Shown piece by piece: positions 41,155-51,383 of a stretch of 64,000 nucleotides of DNA. The stretch is from Methylobacterium frigidaeris. Its GTDB lineage: Bacteria; Pseudomonadota; Alphaproteobacteria; Rhizobiales; Beijerinckiaceae. The notes beneath the pieces are model-generated. The model saw only the letters and a list, made by a program, of their open reading frames with translations, did no database searches and had not been told where the DNA came from. Numbering within the stretch: position 1 is the stretch's first letter; the number at the start of each line of letters is the position of its first letter. The translations under genes were made by a program, and so were the position numbers. The stretch lies in assembly GCF_022179185.1 (NCBI RefSeq), contig NZ_BPQJ01000014.1:1-64000 (forward strand), written 5' to 3'.

Positions 41155-42033
41155 TCAGAGCATCGGCTGGCCGCCGGTCACCGGCACCAGCGCACCGGTC
41201 ATGTAGCTGCCCTCCCGCGAGGCGAGCAGCACGTAGGCCGGGGCCAGCTCCGCCGGCTGCCCGGCGCGGCCGAGCGGGGTGTCGGCGCCCAGCGTCTCGA
41301 TCTGCTCCGGCGACTTCACGATCGGCTGGATCGGCGTCCAGACCGGGCCGGGGGCGACGCAGTTCACCCGGATGCCCTTCGGCGCCAGCAGGTTCGACAG
41401 CCCGACGGTCAGGGTGCTGATCGCCCCCTTGGTGGCGGCGTAGACCAGCATGCTGGCATCCGCGACCTTGGCCTGCTGGCTCGTCGAGTTCACGATCGCA
41501 GAGCCCGGCCGCATATGCGGCACGGCGGCTTGTGCCAGGTAGATCATCGCGAAGACGTTGGCGCGGAACGAGCCCTCGACGTCGTGGGCGGTGACGTCGT
41601 CGAGGCCCTCGTTGACCACCTGCGCGGCGGCGTTGTTGACCAGCACGTCGATGCGGCCGAACTCCGCCACGGTCCTGGCCACCACCGCCCGGCAATGCGC
41701 CTCGTCGCGCAGGTCGCCGGGGATGAGGAGGCAGCGCCGGCCCGCCTTCTCGACCCAGGCCTTCGTGGCTTGCGCGTCCACCTCCTCGGATTCGAGGTAG
41801 GAGATCGCGAGGTCGGCCCCCTCGCGGGCATAGGCGATGGCGACCGCCCGGCCGATGCCGGAATCGCCCCCGGTGACGAGGGCGACCTTGTCCGTCAGCA
41901 GGCCCTTGCCGACGTAAGAGTCCTCGCCGTGGTCGGGGGCTGGGTCCATCGGGCCGGTGAGGCCGGGGCGCGGCTGCTGCTGCGCGCCCGGAAACGGCGG
42001 CCGGGGGCCGGCCTCGCGGGGATCGTCGCTCAT
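41155..42033 (-). CDS. SDR-family oxidoreductase, YhdF/YghA type
   Basis: This 292-residue short-chain dehydrogenase has the cofactor motif TGGDSGIGRAVAIAYAREGA, the NNAA motif in VLVNNAAAQ and the catalytic Ser-Tyr-Lys (STSQQ; YAATKGA). The first 45 residues are Pro/Gly-rich and contain the segment PGLTGPMDPAPDHGEDSYVGKGLL, found in pieces in the general-stress SDR family that includes YhdF and YghA. NAD(P)-dependent oxidation of a sugar or alcohol is likely, but the substrate is unknown. It is the third gene of a - strand operon with a GMC oxidoreductase. Confidence 0.9.
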   Translation of the reverse strand: MSDDPREAGPRPPFPGAQQQPRPGLTGPMDPAPDHGEDSYVGKGLLTDKVALVTGGDSGIGRAVAIAYAREGADLAISYLESEEVDAQATKAWVEKAGRRCLLIPGDLRDEAHCRAVVARTVAEFGRIDVLVNNAAAQVVNEGLDDVTAHDVEGSFRANVFAMIYLAQAAVPHMRPGSAIVNSTSQQAKVADASMLVYAATKGAISTLTVGLSNLLAPKGIRVNCVAPGPVWTPIQPIVKSPEQIETLGADTPLGRAGQPAELAPAYVLLASREGSYMTGALVPVTGGQPML

Positions 42034-42035
42034 GG

Positions 42036-42071
42036 ATGGCCTTTCATGGGGAGATGGCCTTTCATGGGGAG
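42036..42071 (-). repeat. 18-bp tandem duplication at the GMC/SDR junction
   Basis: ATGGCCTTTCATGGGGAG occurs twice in direct succession (42036-42053 and 42054-42071, + strand). The second copy contains the stop codon of the GMC gene and the first lies just before the SDR ATG, so the duplication includes the SDR ribosome-binding site (AAAGG on the - strand). Confidence 0.95.
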
Positions 42072-43615
42072 CCCTTCAGGAACGCGCCGGCGGTGCGCAG
42101 GGACAACGCCATGATGGTCAGTGCCGGGTTCGCCGCGAGCGAACTCGGGAAGACCGAGCCGTCGCAGATCCACAGGTTCTCGACCTCGTGGCTGCGCCCG
42201 AAGGAATCGACCACGGATGCGTCGGGGTTCCGCCCCATCCGGCAGGTACCCAGCGTGTGGGCGACCCGCTCCAGCACCCAGATGTCGCGGGCGCCCGCCG
42301 CCTCCCAGATCTCGCGCATCACCTTCGTGGCGTGGACGTTGAGCCTGTCCTCGTTCGAGCCGTAGCCGAAGCTGATATGCGCCTTTCGCATCCCGAGCGC
42401 GTCGGTCTCGTCCGCCAGGGTCAGGATGTTCGCGTCGCAGGGCAGCGTCTCCCCGTTGATGCCGATGCCGGCGACGCGGTTGTACTGCTTGAGGTAGTCG
42501 GTCAGGGCCCTGCCCCACAGGCCGCGGCCGCGGGCGACGGAGTTCGCCCAGGTCAGCGGCTCGACGCCGAGGCTCTGCACCAGGTAGCCGCCGGCGAAAT
42601 CGGCGTTCGTCGGCCGGGTGTAGTCCTCGGTGATGAGCGAGGACGGGTAGCCGCGGTTCATCGCGACCTCGTCCGCGAAGGTTCCCCAAACCTGCGTCGC
42701 GACATGGCCGATATAGTTGCGGCCGACCTGACCGCTGCCGGTGGCGAGATCGAGGTGGAGGAGCAGCCGCGGCGTCTCGACGGCGCCAGCGCACAGGATC
42801 AGGTTGGCGCAACGCTGGCGGTGGTCGCGCCCGCCGCTGCGGTAGATCACGCCCGTGATCCGCCCGGCCCTGTCGCGCTCGACCCCGTGCATCCGGGCCT
42901 CCGCCCGGATCTCGGCCCCCTGCGCCACCGCCAGCGGCAGGTAGGTCACGTCCATGCTGGCCTTGGCGCGGGTGCGGCAGCCCTGGTGGCAATAGCCGCA
43001 ATGGATGCAGGCCTTGCGCTCCGGCACCGCTGCATCGGGGGTGAAGTCGCGCGAGACCACCGCCGCGGGCGCGTCGGTCGCGGTGATGCCGAGCCGGTCG
43101 CAGGCCGCCGCCATCAGCTGCGCCGGGCCGTTGCGCAGGACCGGCGGCAGCGGGAAGCGGCGGGCCTCGTCCCACGGATAGGGCGTCGGGCCGGACGTGC
43201 CGATGAAGGCCTCGACGCGGTCGTAGAACGGCACCAGCTCGGCGTGGTCGATCGGCCAGTCGCAGCCTTCGCCGCTCTCGGTCCGGAGGCGGAAGTCGCG
43301 CGGATCGGCCCGGGGCACGAAGGCGCCCCAATGCAGGGTCGAGCCGCCGATCCCGGTCCCGCTGTTGTTGGCCCCGAACGCCTCCGGGGTCGAGCCCCCG
43401 CTCAGGCGCTCCTCGGTCCAGTAGATCTCGTCGGCGAGCGTCTCGTCGAAGCCGTATCCGGCGGGCTCGAAGTTCGGCCCGGCCTCGAGCGCCACGACCT
43501 TGAGGCCCGACGCGGCGAGTTCCGCGAGAAGCGGGGCGCCCCCCGCCCCCGTCCCGACCACCACGACGTCGACGACCTCGTCGGTGCCGTAGCGGCGTTG
43601 TCCCGCGAGGTTCAT
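42062..43615 (-). CDS. GMC-family oxidoreductase with Cys-rich cluster motif
   Basis: This 517-residue flavoenzyme has an N-terminal FAD-binding motif ([21 protein letters not shown]), [16 protein letters not shown] and the C-terminal GTCRMG and [21 protein letters not shown]. It resembles the large subunits of gluconate 2-dehydrogenase and FAD-glucose/fructose dehydrogenases. Around residues 207-217 it has [11 protein letters not shown], a Cys pattern like the iron-sulfur ligands reported for FAD-dependent glucose dehydrogenase. No Tat signal is visible on this subunit. It overlaps the upstream fusion gene by four bases (ATGA), which supplies a small-subunit-like domain. Confidence 0.9.
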   Translation of the reverse strand: MNLAGQRRYGTDEVVDVVVVGTGAGGAPLLAELAASGLKVVALEAGPNFEPAGYGFDETLADEIYWTEERLSGGSTPEAFGANNSGTGIGGSTLHWGAFVPRADPRDFRLRTESGEGCDWPIDHAELVPFYDRVEAFIGTSGPTPYPWDEARRFPLPPVLRNGPAQLMAAACDRLGITATDAPAAVVSRDFTPDAAVPERKACIHCGYCHQGCRTRAKASMDVTYLPLAVAQGAEIRAEARMHGVERDRAGRITGVIYRSGGRDHRQRCANLILCAGAVETPRLLLHLDLATGSGQVGRNYIGHVATQVWGTFADEVAMNRGYPSSLITEDYTRPTNADFAGGYLVQSLGVEPLTWANSVARGRGLWGRALTDYLKQYNRVAGIGINGETLPCDANILTLADETDALGMRKAHISFGYGSNEDRLNVHATKVMREIWEAAGARDIWVLERVAHTLGTCRMGRNPDASVVDSFGRSHEVENLWICDGSVFPSSLAANPALTIMALSLRTAGAFLKGSP

Positions 43616-45024
43616 CGGACGTCTCCCGTGGTGATCGGGGCTTCGCGGATGCCGGCTTCCCAGGCCTCGCGCTCGTTCAGGCCGGTCAGTCGGTAGCCCG
43701 GCAGCGCGTCGGCGTCGTCGCCCCCCGCGCCGATCCCGGTGAAGCCGACCGCCGCGAGGCTGGCGGGGTGGGCGAGCCAGGTCCGCACTGCCTCGCCGCG
43801 CAGTTCCTCGAACCAGCAGGTCATCTGCTCGGGGGCGATGCCGTCCCGAATCGTGGGCAGCCGGCCTGAGGCGGCGCGGCCGAGGAGCGCGTCCTGGCCG
43901 GGCCCGTCGAGTTCCGCGAAGGACCGGCCTTGCGTCTCGCGGGCGGCGGCATCGAGGGTCCGCAGGGCGCGGGAATAGGCGTCCGCGTCAGGCGGCAAGG
44001 CGGCGTAGCGCCAGCCGTCGCCGGTGCCGCTCGCCAGCCGCGCGTCGATGCGGCGGGCAAGGTCGATCTTGCCGGGACCGTCCTGCGGCAATACCCGGTC
44101 GAGGCAGGCTGCGAGCGTCGCGCGCTCCTCCGGCTCGAGGCAGAACGGCCCCTCCGGCTCGCGCATCCGTGCGCGGAGCGCCGCGCGCAGGCGGGAATTG
44201 ACCCGGTCCGACCCCATCAGCGCCGCGAAGGCCGGCGGCAGGGCCGGCGCCTCTGCGGTCTCCGGCGGCGCCGCGACGACGTCGCGGATCAGCGCCGCCA
44301 GGGCGTCCGGCCGCTCCAGCGGCAGCAGGTGGCCGGCCCCGAGCAGGACCTCGTGGCGGTGACGGGCGAGGTGCGGCAGGGTGAGGGCGGCCTGCGCCTC
44401 CGGCCCGAGATCGCCGTCCTCCGCCCCGCTCACCACCAGCGCCGGGGTCGCGAGCGTGCCGATGCGCCCGCGCCAATCCTCGTTGGCGCCGCCAGCGAGC
44501 CAGGCCTTCCACGCGTCGGGGTTCGCCCGCAGCACGTCCTCGACCGTCCGGGCGTGGTCGTCGGGGGAGAGCGGCGCCCCGATATTGGCCGCCACGAAGG
44601 CCTCCGCCTCGCGCTGGCGGGTCTCCGGATCGGCGTCGATCCAGGCGATCATCGCCCGCCGGCGCTCCTCCGCCATCGGCTCCGGCGCCGGCGGCGAGCC
44701 CGCCAGCAGCACGAGCCCGGCGAGGCCGGCGAGCGCGGGATCCCCGTCCTCGCTGCGTCGCGCCAGCGCCAGGGCGACCTTCGCCCCCATGCTGTTGCCG
44801 GCGACGAACCAGGGCCCGCGCGGGACCTCGGCTTCGATGCGGGCCGCGACATGGTCGGCCATGGCGGCGACGTCGCCGCCCGGCCGGTGCGCTTCGTCGC
44901 CGAAGCCCGGCAGGTCGATGGCGACGCATCGCATGGTGGGCCCGAGATGCTCGGCGAGCGGGCGCCACTCGCGGGCGCTGCCCCCGAGGAAGTGCAGGCA
45001 GAAGAGGACGGGATCGTCAGTCAT
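43612..45024 (-). CDS. Alpha/beta hydrolase fused to gluconate 2-dehydrogenase subunit 3-like domain
   Basis: This 470-residue protein has two parts. Residues about 1-262 are an alpha/beta hydrolase: [13 protein letters not shown] (oxyanion region), the nucleophile elbow GNSMGAK with Ser, and a late His in [13 protein letters not shown]. Residues about 275-455 match the gluconate 2-dehydrogenase subunit 3 family: [40 protein letters not shown] and the end [17 protein letters not shown]. That family is normally a separate, Tat-exported small subunit of a GMC dehydrogenase; here no signal peptide exists. It is the first gene of the operon and overlaps the GMC gene, so the second half is probably its partner subunit. 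No cytochrome c subunit is adjacent. Confidence 0.85.
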   Translation of the reverse strand: MTDDPVLFCLHFLGGSAREWRPLAEHLGPTMRCVAIDLPGFGDEAHRPGGDVAAMADHVAARIEAEVPRGPWFVAGNSMGAKVALALARRSEDGDPALAGLAGLVLLAGSPPAPEPMAEERRRAMIAWIDADPETRQREAEAFVAANIGAPLSPDDHARTVEDVLRANPDAWKAWLAGGANEDWRGRIGTLATPALVVSGAEDGDLGPEAQAALTLPHLARHRHEVLLGAGHLLPLERPDALAALIRDVVAAPPETAEAPALPPAFAALMGSDRVNSRLRAALRARMREPEGPFCLEPEERATLAACLDRVLPQDGPGKIDLARRIDARLASGTGDGWRYAALPPDADAYSRALRTLDAAARETQGRSFAELDGPGQDALLGRAASGRLPTIRDGIAPEQMTCWFEELRGEAVRTWLAHPASLAAVGFTGIGAGGDDADALPGYRLTGLNEREAWEAGIREAPITTGDVR

Positions 45025-45527
45025 GCCGGCGAGATCGCGCGGCCCTGCCCTGCGTCAACGGCGGGCGGCCCGCGGCGCCTTGCAGCACCCCGGGAGGATC
45101 TGTCGAGTTGTTGACGGATCGGGCGGCTCCGCGGACGGTCCTGATACGGTCACGACCGCGGCGAAGGCTCGCCTCGACGCTCGATCGTCATTCCTCGACG
45201 ATGGTAATATTTGATCTGGTCATCCCGCTCGGCGGACGGCGCCGACAGCATTCGCGGCGCCGACGGCAAATTTTACCTATGTTAAATCTTTCTATTGATG
45301 ACGTCCGCACCACGGCCTGATCCTGAGTGGCAAGCGGGAAGAGCCTCGCAGGGAGCGTTAGATCTCTTCCCGGCCGCTAAAGGCATCTCTGGATCTGCAT
45401 CGATCCGCCGAATCCATTCGGCGCCGTGACATCTCCCGAGAACGCGGAACGCCGCGCGGAAGCATTTTCCGCGCGGCGTTCCCCCGAGGAGCCGCGGCCC
45501 GCCCGAGGGGGCCGCGGCGCTGAAACT
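45025..45527. other. 503-bp intergenic region with AT-rich promoter zone and long hairpin
   Basis: The gap lies between the ilvC 3' end and the start of the hydrolase/GMC operon, both on the - strand. The part 45195-45310 is markedly AT-rich (e.g. CAAATTTTACCTATGTTAAA) and probably holds the operon's promoter. The part next to ilvC has a 16-bp hairpin. No convincing gene was found; a 70-codon frame at 45108-45320 has neither a ribosome-binding site nor recognisable content. Confidence 0.5.
45446..45482 (-). terminator. 16-bp hairpin downstream of ilvC
   Basis: Positions 45446-45461 and 45467-45482 form a perfect 16-bp stem (arm GGAACGCCGCGCGGAA) with the loop GCATT, 45 bases after the ilvC stop on the - strand. 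No T tract follows on either side. It is the likely 3' boundary of the ilvC transcript. Confidence 0.6.
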
Positions 45528-46640
<1,113 letters not shown>

Positions 46641-46728
46641 TCAGGGAATAGGGGATGCGCGCGGACGCGCACATGCCTGCTAGGTTCCGGGCGCCGGCAG
46701 CGCCGATTCGCATCGACAGGGGAGGGGC

Positions 46729-47277
46729 ATGACGCAACGGGCGACGCCCGCCGAACTGGTCGCGTTCTGGCGCAAGGCCGGGTTCGACCGCTGGTTCACC
46801 GCCGATCCGGCCTTCGACGCCGCCTGCCAGGCTTATCGGCCGCTGCACGAGGCGGCGGCGCGGGGCGAGCTTCGCGCATGGGAGGAGACGCCGGAGGGTG
46901 CGCTCGCCCTGGTGCTCCTCCTCGACCAGTTCCCGCGCAACCTGTTTCGCGGCACGCCTCGCGCCTGGGCAACCGATGCTCTGGCGCTGGCGGCGGCCGA
47001 GCGCGCGCTCGGCCGCCGCCACGACCGGGCGATCGAGCCGGCCTTGCGCATCTTCCTCTACCTGCCGCTGACGCATGCCGAGAACTTGAGCTTGCAGGAG
47101 CGCAGCGTCGCGCTGTTCGCCGAACTCGGCCTCCCCGTGCATCTCGCGGCCGCGATCGAGCACCGCGACCTGATCCGCCGCTTCGGCCGCTTTCCCCACC
47201 GCAACGCAGTGCTCGGCCGCCCCGAGACGGCGGCCGAGCGGGACTACCTGGCGCGCGAGGATGCGTTCCGGGGTTGA
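46729..47277 (+). CDS. DUF924-family protein
   Basis: This 182-residue protein belongs to the DUF924 family (TPR-like helical fold). The signatures are the opening PAELVAFWRKAGFDRWF, LVLLLDQFPRNLFRGTPRAWATD and FLYLPLTHAENLSLQERSV, and the end GRFPHRNAVLGRPETAAE. Length is normal for the family. Its biochemical function is unknown. GGGGAGGGGC precedes the ATG. It is divergent from ilvC and convergent with the glutathione transferase. Confidence 0.9.
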   Translation: MTQRATPAELVAFWRKAGFDRWFTADPAFDAACQAYRPLHEAAARGELRAWEETPEGALALVLLLDQFPRNLFRGTPRAWATDALALAAAERALGRRHDRAIEPALRIFLYLPLTHAENLSLQERSVALFAELGLPVHLAAAIEHRDLIRRFGRFPHRNAVLGRPETAAERDYLAREDAFRG

Positions 47278-47296
47278 GACGTGCGCCGAGGCTGAA

Positions 47297-47944
47297 TCAC
47301 GCCGGAAGCGGCAGCCCCTCGCGGGCGAAGGCGCGCTGCACCGCCGGGCGCTCGGCCATGCGGCGGGCGTGGTCGGTCCAGGAGGGGAACTGGCGGGCCA
47401 TGTCGTAGCCGAGCACCTGGCCGCGGCCCCAGTGCCAGAACACCAGCAGGTAGGGATCGGCGACGCTGTAATGCTCGCCCGCCGCCCAGCCGCCGCGCGA
47501 CAGGCCGACCTCGATCATCGTCCACAGGTCGGCACAGGTCTCGTGGCCCTTGGCCTTCACGCTCTCGATCGCCGCCTCGTCGGTGGCGTAGCGCTCGGCC
47601 CGGCGGATATGGGCGTAGGCCGGGTGGATGGTGGAGGAGATCCAGGCCAGCCACTCGGCGCAGCGCGCCTCCTCCCGCGGATCCTCCGGCCACAAACCGG
47701 CCTCAGGATGCCGCCTGGCGATGTAGCGCAGGATCGCCGGATTCTCGGTCAGCACCCACTCGCCCTCGGCGAGCGCCGGCACCCGGCCCTTCTGGTTGAT
47801 GGCGAGGTAGCGGCCGCCGCGCTGCTCGGCAGTGGCGAAATCCACCTTCACCGCCTCGAAGGCTGCGCCGGTCTCCTCCAGGGCGATGTGGGGCGCGAGC
47901 GAGCACGCGCCCGGCGAGTAGTAGAGCGTGAGGGTGTCGGACAA
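47297..47944 (-). CDS. Glutathione S-transferase, beta-class-like
   Basis: This 215-residue protein has the N-terminal thioredoxin-like domain of beta-class transferases (LTLYYSPGACSLAPHIALEE) with the conserved Cys in GACS, the cis-Pro region KGRVPAL and ENPAIL, and an all-helical C-terminal domain (SVADPYLLVFWHWG). It would conjugate glutathione to electrophiles or bind it in a redox role. The start is TTG at 47944, five bases after GGGAGG; no ATG lies nearby, so the TTG is preferred. Confidence 0.9.
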   Translation of the reverse strand: MSDTLTLYYSPGACSLAPHIALEETGAAFEAVKVDFATAEQRGGRYLAINQKGRVPALAEGEWVLTENPAILRYIARRHPEAGLWPEDPREEARCAEWLAWISSTIHPAYAHIRRAERYATDEAAIESVKAKGHETCADLWTMIEVGLSRGGWAAGEHYSVADPYLLVFWHWGRGQVLGYDMARQFPSWTDHARRMAERPAVQRAFAREGLPLPA

Positions 47945-48048
47945 GGGGGCCTCCCGGCGCGGTCGCCGCCGCCCCGGCCGTGCAGGGTGGCGCCCTCATC
48001 CCTTAGCGCGAACCGGGTTCCGGGTGGTACCGCTTCGCGCGCCGTTCC

Positions 48049-48861
48049 TCAGGCCGAGACTTGCGGGCGCGCCGCCGCCCCCGCGCCGGAGCGCGAGCGC
48101 TGCATCGCCAGCCAGGCAAGGGCGCAGAGCACGATCGCGCCCTGCACGCCCAGGGCCTCCCAGCTGCCGTTGAAGCCGAGCGCGGTGACGAGATCCGGCA
48201 CGCCGTCATTGTGCACCGGCACGATCACCTGCTCCTGCAATTCCTGGATCGCCGCGCCGACGAGGCGCAGGCCCATCACGAACAGGAAGGCCGAGGTGAG
48301 CAGGAAGACCGGCCGCAGCGGCAGCCGCAGGGCGAGCCACTGCATCGCCACGAACACCACCGCGAGTGCGACGGCCGCGACCGCGAGCCCGCCGAGGAGC
48401 GACGCGTCGAAGCCGCCGGCGCTGCGGGCGAGAGCGTGCAGGAACAGCACCGTCTCGGCGCCCTCCCGGAACACCGCCAGGAAGGCGATGCCGGCGAGCG
48501 ACAGAAGCGTGCCGGCGCCCATCGCCCGCTCGGCCATGCGGTTGATCTCGGCCTTCCAGGCCGCCGGGTCCTGGCGCAGGAACAGCCAGCCGCTCATCGT
48601 GAACATCAGGCCGGCGGCGACCACGATGACGCCGGCCTCGATCAGGTCGTTGTGGTTGCCGTCGAAGAAGGCCTCGAACACCCAGGCCATGCCGAAGCTC
48701 GCCAGCACCGCGAGGCAGGCCCCGGCATAGACCGGGCGGATGCGCTCGGCGGCCCCGGCTCGGCGCAGGAACGCCGCGAGCGCCGCCACCACCAGCAGCG
48801 CCTCCAATCCCTCGCGGAACAGGATGGTGAAGGCCTGCACGAAGGTGGATCCGTCGGCCAT
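48049..48861 (-). CDS. FTR1-family iron permease
   Basis: This 270-residue inner-membrane protein has the two REXXE iron-binding motifs of the FTR1/EfeU family: REGLE at residues 16-20 and REGAE at 132-136. Seven hydrophobic segments fit the family. It imports iron, usually together with an oxidase or a periplasmic EfeO-like partner, but neither is adjacent. The ATG at 48861 is chosen because GAGGAG stands six bases upstream; a start seven codons earlier would be inside it. It is divergent from a TonB-dependent receptor over an AT-rich region. Confidence 0.9.
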   Translation of the reverse strand: MADGSTFVQAFTILFREGLEALLVVAALAAFLRRAGAAERIRPVYAGACLAVLASFGMAWVFEAFFDGNHNDLIEAGVIVVAAGLMFTMSGWLFLRQDPAAWKAEINRMAERAMGAGTLLSLAGIAFLAVFREGAETVLFLHALARSAGGFDASLLGGLAVAAVALAVVFVAMQWLALRLPLRPVFLLTSAFLFVMGLRLVGAAIQELQEQVIVPVHNDGVPDLVTALGFNGSWEALGVQGAIVLCALAWLAMQRSRSGAGAAARPQVSA

Positions 48862-49178
48862 GGGGGGCTCCTCGCTTGGCATCGTCCGATCGGGCGCCGT
48901 CGCACCCCGTCCGCCGCCCTCTTAGGCGAGGACGCGCCGAGGTTCAAACGCCCAATCTTTGTTTTTCATAATTCTAATCTTATTCAGTCGCGGCGATGCT
49001 GTTGTATTGACGCATCGCCGGTCTGCAAAACGTTTCATTCTTTCGAGGGAGTCTAAACAAAACAGAATGGAAACTTACCGCGTCACCCGACGTGACGTAA
49101 GTTCTTGCACCTTCCCCACCCGTGTTGCGTCAGGCATGAGCAAGCTTCCCCAATCCCCCCCGTCCGTCGCGCCGGCCC
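48862..49178. promoter_or_regulatory. AT-rich divergent region between iron permease and TonB receptor
   Basis: This 317-bp region is strongly AT-rich at 48953-49075, unlike the surrounding DNA, and must hold promoters in both directions. It includes TTCATAATTCTAATCTTATTC (48965-48985, in pieces) and TTGACG at 49007. The TTCTAA half-site and position between two iron genes suggest an iron regulator (Irr, RirA or Fur type) but I cannot fit a full consensus. A CGTCAC/GTGACG hairpin (49081-49097) lies in the receptor leader. Confidence 0.45.
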
Positions 49179-51374
49179 ATGGCGCGGTCCCTGGTCCTGT
49201 CCGGTCTGGCGACCGGGCTCGCCGCCGCACCGGCGCTCGCCCAGCAGCCGGAGACGATCAAGCTCGACGAGATCTCGGTGAGCGCGCCGCAGGCGCCGCG
49301 GGGCGTCGGCGCCCCGGCCGATGGCTCGGCCACCAGCGGCGGCGGCGGGGGCCCGAGCGGGGTGCAGGGCTACACCGCCCGGGTATCGCCCACCGCCACC
49401 AAGACCAACACGCCGCTGATCGAGACGCCGCAATCGGTCTCGGTCGTCACCCGCGAGCAGCTCAACGACCGCAACGTCCAGACGCTCAACGAGGCGATCA
49501 ACTACACGCCCGGCGTCGCCTCGAACGTGTTCGGCTACGACCCGCGCTTCGACGCGTTCTACATCCGCGGCTTCAGCGTCACCAACATCGGCATCTACCG
49601 CGACGGCCTGCGCCAGCCCTCCTCGCCGTTCGGCATCCCGCGGGTCGAGCCCTACGGCCTCGAGGCGATCACCATCCTGCGCGGGCCGGCGGGCGGGCTC
49701 TACGGTCTCGGCTCGCCCGGCGGCATCGTCGACCTGACCTCGAAGCGCCCGACTGCGGTGCCGTTCGGCGAGGTCTGGCTGCAGGGCGGCAACTATGACC
49801 GCGCCCAGGGCAATTTCGATCTCGGCGGTCCCGTGGAGGGCAGCGACGGCCAGTTGTTCTACCGCCTGACCGGCCTCGTGCGGCAGAGCAGCACCTTCCT
49901 GCCCGGCAGCATCGACGACCGGGCCTTCATCGCCCCGGCGCTGACCTGGCGGCCCTCGGCGGATACCAGCTTCACGCTGTTGACCGAGTACCTGAACAAC
50001 ACGGTGCCGGGAAACAGCTCGTTCTACTCCAACTACGCCGATCCGCGCTTCCAGAAGACCAAGCTATTCTCCGGTGATCCGGCGTTCCAGAACTTCAACA
50101 CCGAGCAGTACCGGATCGGCTACGCCTTCGAGCACAAGCTCACGCCCGACATCGTCTTCCGACAGAATTTCCGCTACTACCACGTCGACGCGGACCTGCG
50201 GTACACGCAGATCGATGCTCTGAGCGCCGATCTCGTCCGCGCGTCACGCAGCACCGGGCGCATCACCAACGTCCTCGACACGATCTCGCTCGACAACCAG
50301 CTCGAGATCCGCGGCGCCACCGGCCCGGTGCAGCACGATTTCATCGCCGGTCTCGACTATACGTATTCCACCTACGGCCAGCGCATGGGCTTCGGCGCGG
50401 CGCCGGACCTGCAGATCGGCGGCCTGGTGCGACCGAACTACGGGGCGCAATTCATCACCGCGCCGACCCTCGGCACGGCCTCGCGGCTGACGCAATCGCA
50501 GCTCGGCACCTACGTGCAGGACCAGGCGAGGTTCGGCCGCTTCATCCTCACGCTCACCGGCCGGCACGACAGCGTCGCGACCGTGAACGAGAGTGCGGGC
50601 GACCCGACGAGCCGGACCGCGAGTTCCGACCGGGCGTTCAGCGGCCGCGTCGGCCTCAACTACCTGCTCACCGACGAGCTGGTGCCGTATGTGAGCTACG
50701 CCACCACCTTCGCGCCGCAGCTCGGCCTCGACCGGCTCGGTCAGGCGTTCCAGCCGACCAAGGGCAACCAGCTCGAGGGCGGCGTGAAGTTCAACGTGCC
50801 GGGAACCAGCGTCTTCCTCAACATGGCGGTGTTCGACATCGCCCAGACCAACGTCCTGGTGCCCGACCCGGTCAACCCGATCCTCTACACGGCGGCGGTC
50901 GGCGAGGTGAACTCACGTGGCGCCGAGCTCGAGGCGACCGCCAATCTGGGCCCCGGCATCAACGTGACGGCCGCCTACAGCCACGTCGACATCCGTACGA
51001 CGAAGAATCCAGGCAGCCCGGAGACAGTCGGCCTCGCGCTCTCGGGCATTCCCGGCAACACCTTCCGGCTGTTTGCCACCTACGCGTTCCCGACCGCGTC
51101 GCCCTTGAGCGGCTTCAGCTTCGGCGGCGGCGTGCGCTACGCCGGGACCAGCCCGGCCAACGACGTGATCGGCAGCTACCGCAACTCCACCGTGACCCTG
51201 TTCGACGCGGTGGCGGCCTACGACTTCGCGCGCGTCGATCCGCGGCTGAAGGGCATGCGGCTCCAGGTCAACGTCTCGAACCTGCTCGACCGCAACTACT
51301 TCAACTGCCAAGCCGGCGCCTGCTACCGCGGCCAGCCGCGGCAGATCCTGGGGAGCCTGATCTACCGGTGGTGA
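49179..51374 (+). CDS. TonB-dependent siderophore receptor
   Basis: This 731-residue outer-membrane receptor begins with a Sec-type signal (MARSLVLSGLATGLAAAPALA), followed by the TonB-box/plug region (TPLIETPQSVSVVTREQLND, INYTPGVASN, FYIRGFSV, ILRGPAGGLYGLGSPGGIV) and a 22-strand barrel ending in the aromatic terminus GSLIYRW. The plug motifs are those of ferric-siderophore receptors of the FhuA/FoxA group. The ATG at 49179 lacks a good ribosome-binding site; an upstream ATG (49136) is one base out of frame across a run of seven C. It is convergent with the dehydrogenase gene, nine bases away. Confidence 0.93.
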   Translation: MARSLVLSGLATGLAAAPALAQQPETIKLDEISVSAPQAPRGVGAPADGSATSGGGGGPSGVQGYTARVSPTATKTNTPLIETPQSVSVVTREQLNDRNVQTLNEAINYTPGVASNVFGYDPRFDAFYIRGFSVTNIGIYRDGLRQPSSPFGIPRVEPYGLEAITILRGPAGGLYGLGSPGGIVDLTSKRPTAVPFGEVWLQGGNYDRAQGNFDLGGPVEGSDGQLFYRLTGLVRQSSTFLPGSIDDRAFIAPALTWRPSADTSFTLLTEYLNNTVPGNSSFYSNYADPRFQKTKLFSGDPAFQNFNTEQYRIGYAFEHKLTPDIVFRQNFRYYHVDADLRYTQIDALSADLVRASRSTGRITNVLDTISLDNQLEIRGATGPVQHDFIAGLDYTYSTYGQRMGFGAAPDLQIGGLVRPNYGAQFITAPTLGTASRLTQSQLGTYVQDQARFGRFILTLTGRHDSVATVNESAGDPTSRTASSDRAFSGRVGLNYLLTDELVPYVSYATTFAPQLGLDRLGQAFQPTKGNQLEGGVKFNVPGTSVFLNMAVFDIAQTNVLVPDPVNPILYTAAVGEVNSRGAELEATANLGPGINVTAAYSHVDIRTTKNPGSPETVGLALSGIPGNTFRLFATYAFPTASPLSGFSFGGGVRYAGTSPANDVIGSYRNSTVTLFDAVAAYDFARVDPRLKGMRLQVNVSNLLDRNYFNCQAGACYRGQPRQILGSLIYRW

Positions 51375-51383
51375 GAACCGCCC

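Noticed and set aside
45108..45320. A 70-codon frame in the gap before ilvC
   Set aside because: No ribosome-binding site, Arg-rich start and no conserved feature; it crosses the AT-rich promoter zone.
48959..49798. A 279-codon + strand frame beginning in the AT-rich region before the TonB receptor
   Set aside because: Its second part is out of frame with the receptor and its content is Arg/Ala/Gly noise; only its ATG at 49136 is kept as a possible alternative start with a frame slip.
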